Position numbers and translations under genes: made by a program. Below are positions 16,597-25,800 of a DNA stretch of 64,000 nucleotides, in pieces (positions within the stretch are counted from its first letter, which is position 1; the number at the start of each line of letters is the position of its first letter). The stretch is from Streptomyces sp. NBC_01549 (GTDB lineage Bacteria > Actinomycetota > Actinomycetes > Streptomycetales > Streptomycetaceae). Location: assembly GCF_026339955.1 (NCBI RefSeq), contig NZ_JAPEPW010000001.1, positions 5,141,001-5,205,000 on the forward strand, written 5' to 3'. The notes under the pieces were generated by a model that did no database searches, was not told the DNA's origin, and saw nothing but the letters and a program-made list of their open reading frames with translations.

Positions 16597-17601
16597 ATGA
16601 CAGTCGCCATCGATCGAGCGACCGGCAAGCGCCGCTATGACCGCGGGCCGCGCCCCGGTCGACTGCAGCGTCTGAAGCACTCGTACCAGAAGTACTGGTA
16701 CGCGTACGCGATGATCGCCCCGGTCGTCGTCGTACTCGGCGGGTTGGTGCTCTATCCGCTGGTGCGGGGCTTCTACCTGACGTTCACGGACGCCAACAGC
16801 CTCAACTCGGCCCGCACGATCGGCGTCAACCACATCGACGCCACCTACAAGTTCATCGGCCTCGACAACTACAAAGACATCCTGTGGGGCCCCACCTCGT
16901 ACGACCGCTTCTGGTCGCACTTCATCTGGACGATCGTGTGGACGGCGCTCTGCGTCGCCCTGCACTACTGCATCGGCCTCGGTCTCGCCCTGCTGCTCAA
17001 CCAGAAGCTGCGCGGTCGGACCTTCTACCGGCTGATCCTGGTGCTGCCGTGGGCCGTGCCCACCTTCGTCACCGTCTTCGGCTGGCGCTTCATGCTCGCC
17101 GACGGCGGCATCATCAACTCCATGCTCGACGCGGTGCACCTGCCCTCGCCACTGTGGCTGGAGGACACCTTCTGGCAGCGGTTCGCCGCGATCATGGTCA
17201 ACACCTGGTGCGGTGTGCCGTTCATGATGGTCTCGCTGCTCGGCGGGCTCCAGTCCATCGACGCCACGTTGTACGAGGCCGCCGAAATGGACGGCGCGAG
17301 CCCCTGGCAGCAGTTCCGGTACGTCACCCTGCCGGGTCTGAGGTCGGTCAGTTCCACCGTCGTCCTCCTCGGCATCATCTGGACCTTCAACCAGTTCGCC
17401 GTCATCTTCCTGCTGTTCGGCAACACCGCCCCGGACGCGCAGATCCTCGTCACCTGGGCCTACTACCTGGGCTTCGGCCAACAGCCGCGCGACTTCGCGC
17501 AGTCGGCGGCCTACGGCATCCTGCTGCTGGCCATCCTGATCGTCTTCACCTCCTTCTACCGCCGCTGGCTGAACCGTAATGACCAGCAGCTCGCGATCTG
17601 A
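16597..17601 (+). CDS. malF: Maltose ABC transporter permease MalF
   Basis: This 334-residue inner-membrane permease has six to seven spans and the cytoplasmic EAA loop ATLYEAAEMDGASPWQQFRYVTLPGL, which contacts the ATPase. It pairs with MalG to pass maltodextrin handed over by MalE. The start ATG 16597 has AAGGTG upstream. The gene ends 13 bases before malG, so the two are cotranscribed. Confidence 0.92.
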   Translation: MTVAIDRATGKRRYDRGPRPGRLQRLKHSYQKYWYAYAMIAPVVVVLGGLVLYPLVRGFYLTFTDANSLNSARTIGVNHIDATYKFIGLDNYKDILWGPTSYDRFWSHFIWTIVWTALCVALHYCIGLGLALLLNQKLRGRTFYRLILVLPWAVPTFVTVFGWRFMLADGGIINSMLDAVHLPSPLWLEDTFWQRFAAIMVNTWCGVPFMMVSLLGGLQSIDATLYEAAEMDGASPWQQFRYVTLPGLRSVSSTVVLLGIIWTFNQFAVIFLLFGNTAPDAQILVTWAYYLGFGQQPRDFAQSAAYGILLLAILIVFTSFYRRWLNRNDQQLAI

Positions 17602-17614
17602 GGCAGGAGCCCCC

Positions 17615-18535
17615 ATGAGTGCCACCACACCCCCCGACACCAAGCCCAAGCGGCCGGTCGCGTGGACCGTTCTTGCGTCTCTGTCGCGTGGCCCAGCCCG
17701 CCAGCGCGGAAAGCGCAGCCTCCCCGCCTCCCTCGCCTCCCATGGCATCCTCATCGTCGCGAGCCTGATCGCGCTCTTCCCGATCGTCTGGCTGGTCTTC
17801 CTGTCCCTCGGCCCGGACAAGGACGACTATCTGCACCCCGGACGTATCTGGGACAAGATGACGTTCGACAACTACTCGTTCGTGCTCGGGCACACGAACT
17901 TCTTCGAGTGGATGAAGAGTTCGCTCATCGTCTCGCTCGGCACCACGGTCATCGGCGTGATGGTCGCCGCCACCACCGGCTACGCGGTCTCCCGCATGCG
18001 CTTCCCCGGCTACAAGAAGTTCATGTGGGTGCTCCTGGTCACCCAGATGTTCCCGATCGCCGTGCTCATCGTGCCGATGTACCAGATCCTCTCGGACCTG
18101 CAGCTCATCGACACCTACCTCGGTCTCATCCTCGTCTATTGCTCGACCGCGGTGCCGTACAGCGCCTGGCTGCTCAAGGGCTACTTCGACACCATCCCGT
18201 TCGAGATCGACGAGGCGGGACGCGTCGACGGACTGAGCCCCTTCGGCACCTTCTTCCGGCTGATCCTGCCGCTGGCCAAACCGGGCCTGGCCGTCGCCGC
18301 GTTCTACACCTTCATCACCGCGTTCGGTGAGGTCGCCTTCGCCTCCACGTTCATGCTGGACGACACGAAGTACACCTTCGCCGTCGGTCTGCAGAGCTTC
18401 GTCAGCGAGCACGACGCGCAGCGCAACCTCATGGCCGCCATGGCCGTGCTGGTCGCGATCCCCGTCGCCGTCTTCTTCTACCTCGTGCAGAAGAACCTGG
18501 TGACCGGCCTGACCGCGGGCGGAACGAAGGGCTGA
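17615..18535 (+). CDS. malG: Maltose ABC transporter permease MalG
   Basis: The 306-residue permease has an N-terminal cytoplasmic tail rich in Pro and Lys, six spans and the EAA loop PFEIDEAGRVDGLSPFGTFFRLILPLAKPG. ATG 17615 is chosen because GCAGGAG lies five bases upstream, directly after the malF stop. It completes the malEFG transporter. A 15-bp hairpin follows before aglA. Confidence 0.92.
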   Translation: MSATTPPDTKPKRPVAWTVLASLSRGPARQRGKRSLPASLASHGILIVASLIALFPIVWLVFLSLGPDKDDYLHPGRIWDKMTFDNYSFVLGHTNFFEWMKSSLIVSLGTTVIGVMVAATTGYAVSRMRFPGYKKFMWVLLVTQMFPIAVLIVPMYQILSDLQLIDTYLGLILVYCSTAVPYSAWLLKGYFDTIPFEIDEAGRVDGLSPFGTFFRLILPLAKPGLAVAAFYTFITAFGEVAFASTFMLDDTKYTFAVGLQSFVSEHDAQRNLMAAMAVLVAIPVAVFFYLVQKNLVTGLTAGGTKG

Positions 18536-18579
18536 TCCGCCTTCGACGCCCGAAACTCCCGCGCGGCCATCGCGCGGGT

Positions 18580-18623
18580 GGCGGCCGCGGTGTCCATCCG
18601 ACCCCGCCGACACCGCGGCCGCC
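18580..18623 (+). terminator. Hairpin between malG and aglA
   Basis: GGCGGCCGCGGTGTC (18580-18594) pairs perfectly with GACACCGCGGCCGCC (18609-18623) over a 14-base loop. It may terminate malEFG partly or stabilise the transcript, since aglA follows on the same strand. Confidence 0.65.
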
Positions 18624-18649
18624 TGATCCCCCCCGCCTCCGACGTTTCC

Positions 18650-18745
18650 TCCCCGAGCCCCGGCCTCGCCCGAGCGGAGGGGGGACACCCCGAACTCCTC
18701 CCCCACTCTCGGCCTCGCTCGAGCGGGGGACCCCCACCGCATCAA
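18650..18745. repeat. Two tandem copies of a GC-rich palindromic intergenic repeat
   Basis: Two related units, each built around CTCG-CCGAGC or CTCGCTCGAGCGGGGG and flanked by CCCC/GGGG runs, lie side by side just upstream of aglA. The CTCCCCCACTCTCGGC- / -CTCGAGCGGGGG type palindrome is, from memory, common between Streptomyces genes. It spans much of the gap 18624-18752 and overlaps the aglA leader. Confidence 0.5.
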
Positions 18746-18752
18746 GGACGCC

Positions 18753-20432
18753 ATGAGCCAGCACTCCGCCGACCAGGCCCCGACCTCCGCTCTCGCCACC
18801 GTCGCCGCCCACCGCGACTGGTGGCGCGACGCGGTGATCTACCAGGTCTATCCGCGCAGCTTCGCCGACAGCAACGGCGACGGCATGGGCGACCTGGAGG
18901 GCGTACGTTCCCGACTCCCGTACCTGCGCGACCTCGGCGTGGACGCCGTGTGGCTGAGCCCCTTCTACGCCTCGCCCCAGGCCGACGCCGGCTACGACGT
19001 GGCGGACTACCGGGCCGTCGAGCCCATGTTCGGCAACCTTCTGGACGCCGACGCCCTCATCCGCGACGCCCACGAACTGGGTCTGCGGATCATCGTCGAC
19101 CTGGTCCCCAACCACTCGTCCGACCAGCACGAGTGGTTCAAGCGGGCCCTGTACGAAGGCCCCGGATCGCCGCTGCGGGAGCGCTACCACTTCCGGCCCG
19201 GCAAGGGCGAGAACGGTGAACTGCCGCCCAACGACTGGGAGTCCATCTTCGGCGGCCCCGCCTGGACCCGGGTCACCGAGCAGGACGGCACCCCCGGCGA
19301 CTGGTACCTGCACCTCTTCGCGCCCGAGCAGCCGGACTTCAACTGGGAGCACCCGGCGGTGGGCGACGAGTTCCGCTCGGTCCTGCGCTTCTGGCTGGAC
19401 ATGGGCGTCGACGGCTTCCGTATCGACGTGGCGCACGGCCTGGTGAAGGCGGAGGGCCTGCCGGATCTGGGTGGCCACGACCAGCTGAAGCTCCTGGGCA
19501 ACGATGTCATGCCGTTCTTCGACCAGGACGGCGTGCACGCCATCTACCGCCAGTGGCGCACGGTCCTCGACGAGTACGCCGGCGAGCGCATCTTCGTCGC
19601 CGAGGCGTGGACCCCCACGGTCGAGCGCACCGCCAACTACGTGCGCCCCGACGAGCTGCACCAGGCCTTCAACTTCCAATACCTGGGCACTTACTGGGAC
19701 GCGGCCGAGCTGCGCTCCGTCATCGACCGCACGCTGGACGCGATGCGGCCCGTGGGCGCCCCCTCGACCTGGGTGCTGTCCAACCACGATGTGACCCGGC
19801 ACGCCACGCGCTTCGCCAACGAGGCCGGGCTGGGTACCCAGATCCGCACCGCGGGCGACCGGGAACTGGGGCTGCGCCGGGCGCGCGCGGCCACCCTGCT
19901 GATGCTGGCGCTGCCCGGCTCCGCCTACCTGTACCAGGGCGAGGAACTCGGCCTGCCGGACGTGGTGGATCTGCCGGACGAGGTGCGCCAGGACCCCGCC
20001 TTCTTCCGGGGCGCCGGACAGGACGGGTTCCGTGACGGCTGCCGGGTGCCGATCCCGTGGACCCGTACCGGCTCCTCGTACGGCTTCGGCAGCGGCGGCA
20101 GCTGGCTTCCGCAGCCTGCCGAGTGGGCGGAGCTGAGCGTCGAGGCGCAGACGGGGGTCGAGGGCTCGACCCTGGAGATGTACCGCGGCGCGCTGGCCGT
20201 CCGGCGTGCGCGGCCCGACCTCGGCGCGGGCGACGCCGTCACCTGGCTGGACGCGCCCGAGGGCGTCATCGCCTTCCGCCGTGGGGACTTCGTCTGCACC
20301 GCGAACACCGGGGGCGAGGCGGTGACCGTACCGGCGTACGGCCGTGTGCTTCTCGCCAGCGGTGAGGTGACCCCGTCGCAGGGCGGCGAGGCGAAGCTGC
20401 CGGCGGACGTCACCGTCTGGTGGGCCGCCTGA
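18753..20432 (+). CDS. aglA: Intracellular alpha-glucosidase AglA (GH13)
   Basis: AglA hydrolyses imported maltose and maltodextrins in the cytoplasm. The 559-residue GH13 enzyme lacks a signal peptide and shows the family blocks DLVPNHSS, GFRIDVAHG with nucleophile Asp225, FVAEAW with acid/base Glu284, and SNHDVTRH with Asp346. The N-terminal QVYPRSFADSNGDGMGDLEGV is typical of the oligo-1,6-/alpha-glucosidase branch. It follows malEFG on the same strand and ends in a strong terminator, so it completes the uptake operon. Confidence 0.92.
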   Translation: MSQHSADQAPTSALATVAAHRDWWRDAVIYQVYPRSFADSNGDGMGDLEGVRSRLPYLRDLGVDAVWLSPFYASPQADAGYDVADYRAVEPMFGNLLDADALIRDAHELGLRIIVDLVPNHSSDQHEWFKRALYEGPGSPLRERYHFRPGKGENGELPPNDWESIFGGPAWTRVTEQDGTPGDWYLHLFAPEQPDFNWEHPAVGDEFRSVLRFWLDMGVDGFRIDVAHGLVKAEGLPDLGGHDQLKLLGNDVMPFFDQDGVHAIYRQWRTVLDEYAGERIFVAEAWTPTVERTANYVRPDELHQAFNFQYLGTYWDAAELRSVIDRTLDAMRPVGAPSTWVLSNHDVTRHATRFANEAGLGTQIRTAGDRELGLRRARAATLLMLALPGSAYLYQGEELGLPDVVDLPDEVRQDPAFFRGAGQDGFRDGCRVPIPWTRTGSSYGFGSGGSWLPQPAEWAELSVEAQTGVEGSTLEMYRGALAVRRARPDLGAGDAVTWLDAPEGVIAFRRGDFVCTANTGGEAVTVPAYGRVLLASGEVTPSQGGEAKLPADVTVWWAA

Positions 20433-20442
20433 CGTACACGTG

Positions 20443-20478
20443 AGCGGTGCTCCGGTCCACGAGGACCGGAGCACCGCT
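20443..20478. terminator. aglA terminator
   Basis: AGCGGTGCTCCGGTCC (20443-20458) pairs perfectly with 20463-20478 over a four-base loop, 11 bases after the aglA stop. The truncated end of the amylase pseudogene abuts its other side. Confidence 0.85.
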
Positions 20479-20482
20479 CTGT

Positions 20483-21138
20483 GTGTTTGGCCGCGTCGAT
20501 GCGGAAGCTGTCGACTCCCAGGTCGATCTGCTTGTTCAGGAAGCCGGTGATCTTCGTGCGGACGCGGTTCTCGGCGGTGTCCAGGTCGGTCAGGCCGAGG
20601 AGTGCGCAGTGCTGGACCTGGTAGCGGTTGGACCAGTCCGAGATTGTGGTCGTGCAGTCGTCGCTGTCGGCCGGGTCGTTGTCCGGGGTGTCGTACGTGT
20701 CGGTGATGGTCGTGCCGTCGTAGCCGGTGCCGGTCTGTGTGGCGGTGTGGTTGATCACCGCGTCGGTGTAGACCTTGATGCCGGCCGCATGACACCTGTC
20801 GACCATGACCTTGAAGCCGGCCGCGGTGCCGAAGCGGCTGTTCAGGTTGTAGGAGTACGGCTGGTAGACGTCCCACCAGGAGGAGTTGGACTGCTTCAGG
20901 GACTCGGCGGGCGGGACCACTTGCACCGCTCCGTACCCGGCCGGGTCGAGAACGTTCGTGCACTCGGAAGCGACCGACTGCCAGTTCCATTCCCATCCCA
21001 CAGGTTGGCGATCACATCGCCGTTGGGGACACCGGTGTCCACCGCGGCGGCCTGCTGGGCGGACAGCGCGGTCGGACCGCCGAGCGCCGGCGCCGCGGTC
21101 ACCAGCAGTCTGGTGATCCTTCTGCGGGGTAAGACCAT
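20483..21138 (-). pseudogene. Truncated, frameshifted secreted alpha-amylase
   Basis: The minus strand encodes an amylase signal peptide (MVLPRRRITRLLVTAAPALGG) and DTGVPNGDVIANLW. After a frame change it reads WEWNWQSVASECTNVLDPAGYGAVQVVPP, DAVINHTA and GVDSFRIDAAKH. The shift comes from a tandem TCCCA duplication at 20991-21000. The gene breaks off right after the nucleophile block at 20483, so the acid/base Glu, the third acid and the C-domain are lost. It cannot make an active amylase. It is divergent from the intact amylase gene and convergent with aglA. Confidence 0.85.
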
Positions 21139-21250
21139 CGTGGTGTGGCTCCTCTCCGGATCCGGTCGACTCGACCGGGATGCGCCGGGGTTGACACGTG
21201 TGGAGCGTGGGACCGCCGAAGGGGCCGCGTCAATACGGCTGTTGAAATTT

Positions 21251-21283
21251 ATTGCGACATCTTGCTGAAACTTGATTGCAAGG
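21251..21283. promoter_or_regulatory. Candidate MalR operator upstream of alpha-amylase
   Basis: ATTGCGACATCTTGCTG (21251-21267) and the overlapping palindrome CTTGATTGCAAG (21271-21282) lie in the promoter region between the amylase pseudogene and the intact amylase. Direct TTGC half-sites match those at malR-malE and upstream of the amylopullulanase. Being central, the site may once have served both divergent amylases. Confidence 0.65.
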
Positions 21284-21332
21284 GATACGTTCCGATCCCC
21301 CCACCCGCACGACGAAGTGCAGGAGCACCCAC

Positions 21333-22715
21333 ATGGCAAGGAAAACGCTTGCCGCCTCGTTCGCCCTCGCGGCGGGCCTGGCGGTCTCGGTGGCCGTTCC
21401 CCCAAGCACGGCGGTGGCATCCCCACCCGGCACCAAGGACGTCACCGCCGTCCTGTTCGAGTGGAAATTCGACTCGGTCGCCAAGGAATGCACCAACACA
21501 CTGGGCCCCGCCGGATACGGCTACGTCCAGGTCTCCCCGCCCGCCGAGCACATACAGGGCTCGCAGTGGTGGACCTCGTACCAGCCCGTGAGCTACAGGA
21601 TCGCCGGGCGACTCGGTGACGCCACCGCCTTCAAGAACATGGTCAACACCTGCCACGCGGCCGGTGTGAAGGTCGTGACCGACACGGTGATCAACCACAT
21701 GGCGGCCGGTTCCGGCACCGGCACCGGCGGCTCTTCGTACACGAAGTACAACTACCCGGGCCTGTACTCGTCCTACGACATGGACGACTGCACCGCCACC
21801 ATCAGCGACTACACCAACCGCGCCAACGTCCAGAACTGCGAACTCGTCGGTCTCGCCGATCTGGACACCGGCGAGGAGTACGTCCGGTCGACCATCGCCG
21901 GCTACATGAACACCCTGCTCGGATACGGCGTCGACGGCTTCCGCATCGACGCGGCCAAGCACATCCCCGCGACCGACCTGGCCGACATCAAGTCCCGGCT
22001 GAGCAATCCGTCCGTGTACTGGAAGCAGGAGGTCATCTACGGCTCGGGCGAGGCCGTCCAGCCGACCGAGTACACGGGCAACGGCGACGTGCAGGAGTTC
22101 CGGTACGCGTACGACCTCAAGCGGGTCTTTAACAACGAGAACCTCGCCTACCTGAGGAACTACGGCGAGGGCTGGGGCTACATGAGCAGCTCTGTCGCGG
22201 GTGTGTTCGTCGACAACCACGACACCGAGCGCAACGGCTCGACGCTCAACTACAAGGACGGCGCGAACTACACCCTCGCGAACGTCTTCATGCTCGCGTA
22301 TCCGTACGGTGCGCCCGACATCAACTCCGGCTACGAGTGGTCCGACGCGGACGCCGGACCGCCCAACGGCGGAACGGTCAACAGCTGTTGGCAGGACGGC
22401 TGGAAGTGCCAGCACGCCTGGCCGGAGATCGAGTCGATGGTCGCCTTCCGCAACACCACCCGCGGGCAGTCCCTCACCAACTGGTGGGACAACGGCGGCG
22501 ACGCCATCGCCTTCGGTCGCGGCAGCAAGGGCTTCGTGGCCATCAACCACGAGTCCTCCTCGCTGTCCCGCACATACACCACCTCGCTCGCCGCGGGCAC
22601 GTACTGCAACGTACAGAACAACACCAGCATCACAGTCAACAGTTCTGGGCAGTTCACCGCGACGCTGGGCTCCAACACGGCACTCGCGATCTACACGGGC
22701 AAGTCCAACTGCTGA
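21333..22715 (+). CDS. Secreted alpha-amylase (GH13)
   Basis: The 460-residue secreted enzyme cleaves starch internally. It has a Sec signal (KTLAASFALAAGLAVSVAV) and the GH13 catalytic residues Asp206 in GFRIDAAKH, Glu233 in KQEVIYGSGE and Asp297 in VFVDNHDTER. The all-beta C-domain follows (FVAINHESSSLSRTY). No starch-binding CBM20 is present, unlike many streptomycete amylases. ATG 21333 is chosen because GCAGGAG lies just upstream and the signal peptide starts there. Candidate MalR half-sites lie about 50-80 bases upstream. Confidence 0.92.
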   Translation: MARKTLAASFALAAGLAVSVAVPPSTAVASPPGTKDVTAVLFEWKFDSVAKECTNTLGPAGYGYVQVSPPAEHIQGSQWWTSYQPVSYRIAGRLGDATAFKNMVNTCHAAGVKVVTDTVINHMAAGSGTGTGGSSYTKYNYPGLYSSYDMDDCTATISDYTNRANVQNCELVGLADLDTGEEYVRSTIAGYMNTLLGYGVDGFRIDAAKHIPATDLADIKSRLSNPSVYWKQEVIYGSGEAVQPTEYTGNGDVQEFRYAYDLKRVFNNENLAYLRNYGEGWGYMSSSVAGVFVDNHDTERNGSTLNYKDGANYTLANVFMLAYPYGAPDINSGYEWSDADAGPPNGGTVNSCWQDGWKCQHAWPEIESMVAFRNTTRGQSLTNWWDNGGDAIAFGRGSKGFVAINHESSSLSRTYTTSLAAGTYCNVQNNTSITVNSSGQFTATLGSNTALAIYTGKSNC

Positions 22716-22730
22716 AAGCCCTTGCCGGGT

Positions 22731-22759
22731 ATTGCAAGACTCTTGCTGTAAACCTTGCG
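22731..22759 (+). promoter_or_regulatory. Candidate MalR operator upstream of amylopullulanase
   Basis: ATTGCAAGACTCTTGCTG (22731-22748) followed by AACCTTGCG (22751-22759) gives three TTGC-type half-sites at roughly ten-base spacing. The arrangement resembles amylase-promoter repeats known in Streptomyces and the two other sites in this window. Confidence 0.68.
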
Positions 22760-22853
22760 TGAGCGATACGGTCACGCGGGCGTTCGGCACTGGGGCCGAG
22801 ACGCTGCGCGGGGTCGGACCCGAGTACGCCGTAATCGCTAGGAGTTCACACCT

Positions 22854-25800
22854 GTGGACCTGATACCGAGAGGGCCGGCGCGAAGCTCCGGCCGCGCCAG
22901 GCTGCGCGCAACCGTCCTCGCCGCCGCATTGGCCGTATCGCTTGCGCAACCCCTCGCTGCGCGGGCCGAGACCCCGCCCGCTCCCCCTTCCGACGCCAAG
23001 CTCGCCGCCGAACCGGCCCGGCACGACGACACGCGCGAGCAGTTCTACTTCGTTATGCCGGATCGTTTCGCCAATGGCGACACGTCCAACGACCGCGGAG
23101 GGCTGACCGGTTCGCGCCTTGCCACCGGGTACGACCCCACGGACAAGGGCTTCTACCAGGGCGGTGACCTGAAGGGGCTGACCGGCAAGCTCGACTACAT
23201 CAAGGGGCTCGGGACCACCGCCATCTGGATGGCGCCGATCTTCAAGAACCAGGCCGTGCAGGGCACGGGGAGCAACGCCTCTGCCGGGTACCACGGTTAC
23301 TGGATCACCGACTTCACCCAGGTCGACCCGCACTTCGGCACCAACAAGGACCTCTCGACTCTCATCTCCAAGGCGCACGCCAAGGGCATGAAGGTCTTCT
23401 TCGACGTCATCACCAACCACACGGCCGATGTCGTCGACTACGAGCAGAAGTCCTACGACTACCTCTCCAAGGGGGCGTTCCCGTATCTGACCAAGGACGG
23501 GAAGCCCTTCGACGACGCCGACTACGCGGCGGGAGGCGCCGGCTTCCCGTCCGTGGGCGCCGGCTCCTTCCCCCGTACGCCCGTCGTGCCCGCCGCCAAG
23601 AAGAACGCCAAGGTGCCGTCCTGGCTCAACGACCCGACGATGTACCACAACCGCGGCGACTCCACCTATGCCGGCGAGTCCACCACCTACGGCGACTTCT
23701 CGGGCCTGGACGACCTGTGGACCGAGCGTCCCGAGGTCGTCAGCGGCATGGAGAAGATCTACGAGAAGTGGGTCAGGGACTTCGGCGTCGACGGCTTCCG
23801 GATCGACACCGTGAAGCATGTGGACATGGAGTTCTGGACGCAGTGGGCCACCGCGCTCGACACGTACGCGGCCGAGCGGGGTCGGAAGAACTTCTTCATG
23901 TTCGGCGAGGTCTACTCCGCCGACACGTCGATCACCTCCCCGTATGTCACCCAGGGCCGGCTCGACGCCACCCTCGACTTCCCCTTCCAGGACGCGGCAC
24001 GCTCGTACGCCTCCCAGGGCGGCAGCGCCAAGAAGCTCGCCTCGGTCTTCGGTGACGACTACAAGTACACGACCGACAAGGCCAACGCGTACGAGCAGGT
24101 CACCTTCCTCGGCAACCACGACATGGGCCGCATCGGGTACTTCCTGAACCAGGACAACCCGAAGGCCACCGACGCCGAGCTGGTGAAGAAGGACGAGCTC
24201 GCCAACGAGCTGATGTTCCTCGGCCGCGGCAACCCGGTCGTCTACTACGGCGACGAGCAGGGCTTCACCGGCGCGGGCGGCGACAAGGACGCCCGTCAGA
24301 CGATGTTCGCCTCCAAGGTCCCCGACTACCTCGACGACGACGAACTCGGCACCGACCGCACCCACGCGAGCGACGCCTACGACACGAGCGCACCGCTCTA
24401 CAAGGAGATCGCCGCTCTCTCGAAGCTCCGCAAGGACAACCCGGCCCTCGCGGACGGGGTGCAGACCGAGCGCTACGCGGCCGACGGGGCGGGCGTCTAC
24501 GCCTTCTCCCGTACGGGCGGCGACAAGACCGAGTACCTCGTCGCCCTCAACAACGCGGACGAGGCGAAGACGGCGACCTTCGCGACCGGCTCCGCCGATA
24601 TGACCTTCCGGGGGATCTACGGGACCTCCTTCCGGCTGACGAGCGACGCCGACAAGAACGTCACCGTCACCGTCCCGGCCCATTCCGCCGTCGTCCTCAA
24701 GGCGGCCCGCCCGCTCGGCGCCCCCGCCGCGAAGCCCTCACTCACCCTGAAGGCACCGGACGCGGGCGCGTCCGGCACCGTCGAGCTCGGCGCCGACGTC
24801 ACCGGCGGTCGGCTCGACCGTGTCGTCTTCGCCGCCCAGGTGGGCAACGGCAGGTGGCGGACGCTCGGCTCCGCCGACCACGCCCCGTACAAGGTCACCC
24901 AGACCCTCGGCAAGGACGTACCCGCCGGGACCGCCCTGCGCTACAAGGCGGTGGTCGTCGACTCGGCCGGGCACACGGCGAGCGCGACGGCCACGAGTAC
25001 GAGTGGCACACCGCCCACCGCCGAAGTCCCCACCGCCTCCTCGCGCGACTACGCGATCGTCCACTACAAGCGCACCGACGGCGACTACACCGACTGGCGC
25101 CTCTACGCCTGGGGCGACCTGGCCGACGGCGAGTCGACGACCTGGCCTGCGGGCCACGACTTCATCGGCCGGGACGCCTACGGGGCCTTCGCCTACGTGA
25201 AGTTGAAGCCGGGCGCGTCCAGTGTGGGCTTCCTCGTCATCGACAAGGACGGCAACAAGGACGTCGCCACCGACCGCACGATCGACGTCACCAAGACGGG
25301 CGAGGTCTGGGTCGAGCAGGGCAAGGAGGCCGTACAGACCCAGCGGCCCGACTACCCGGCGCAGGACACGACCAAGGCCGTCCTGCACTACCACCGCGCC
25401 GACGGCGACTACACCGGCTGGGGACTGCACGTCTGGTCCGGGGCCGCGACGCCCACGGACTGGTCCAAGCCCCTGGAGCCGGTGAAGACTGACGCCTATG
25501 GCGCTGTCTTCGAGGTGCAGCTCGCCGAGGGTGCCACCAGCCTGAGTTACATCCTCCACAAGGGCGACGAGAAGGACCTCCCGACCGACCAGTCGCTCGA
25601 CCTCGCCGCGAACGGCCACGAGGTGTGGCTGGTGAACGGCCAGGAGAAGTACCTGCTCCCACAGCCCGCGGGCAGCGCGGCCGCGCTCGACCTGACCACC
25701 TCCAAGGCGGTCTGGATCGACCGGAACACCGTCGCCTGGAACGGCTCCGAGGCCGCGGCCTCCACCCAGTTGCTGTACTCCCACGACGGCTCGATCGCCG

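Noticed and set aside
21249..24683. Open frame of about 1140 codons on the minus strand across amylase and amylopullulanase
   Set aside because: Shadow of the plus-strand genes; V/G/R/E-rich without any domain.
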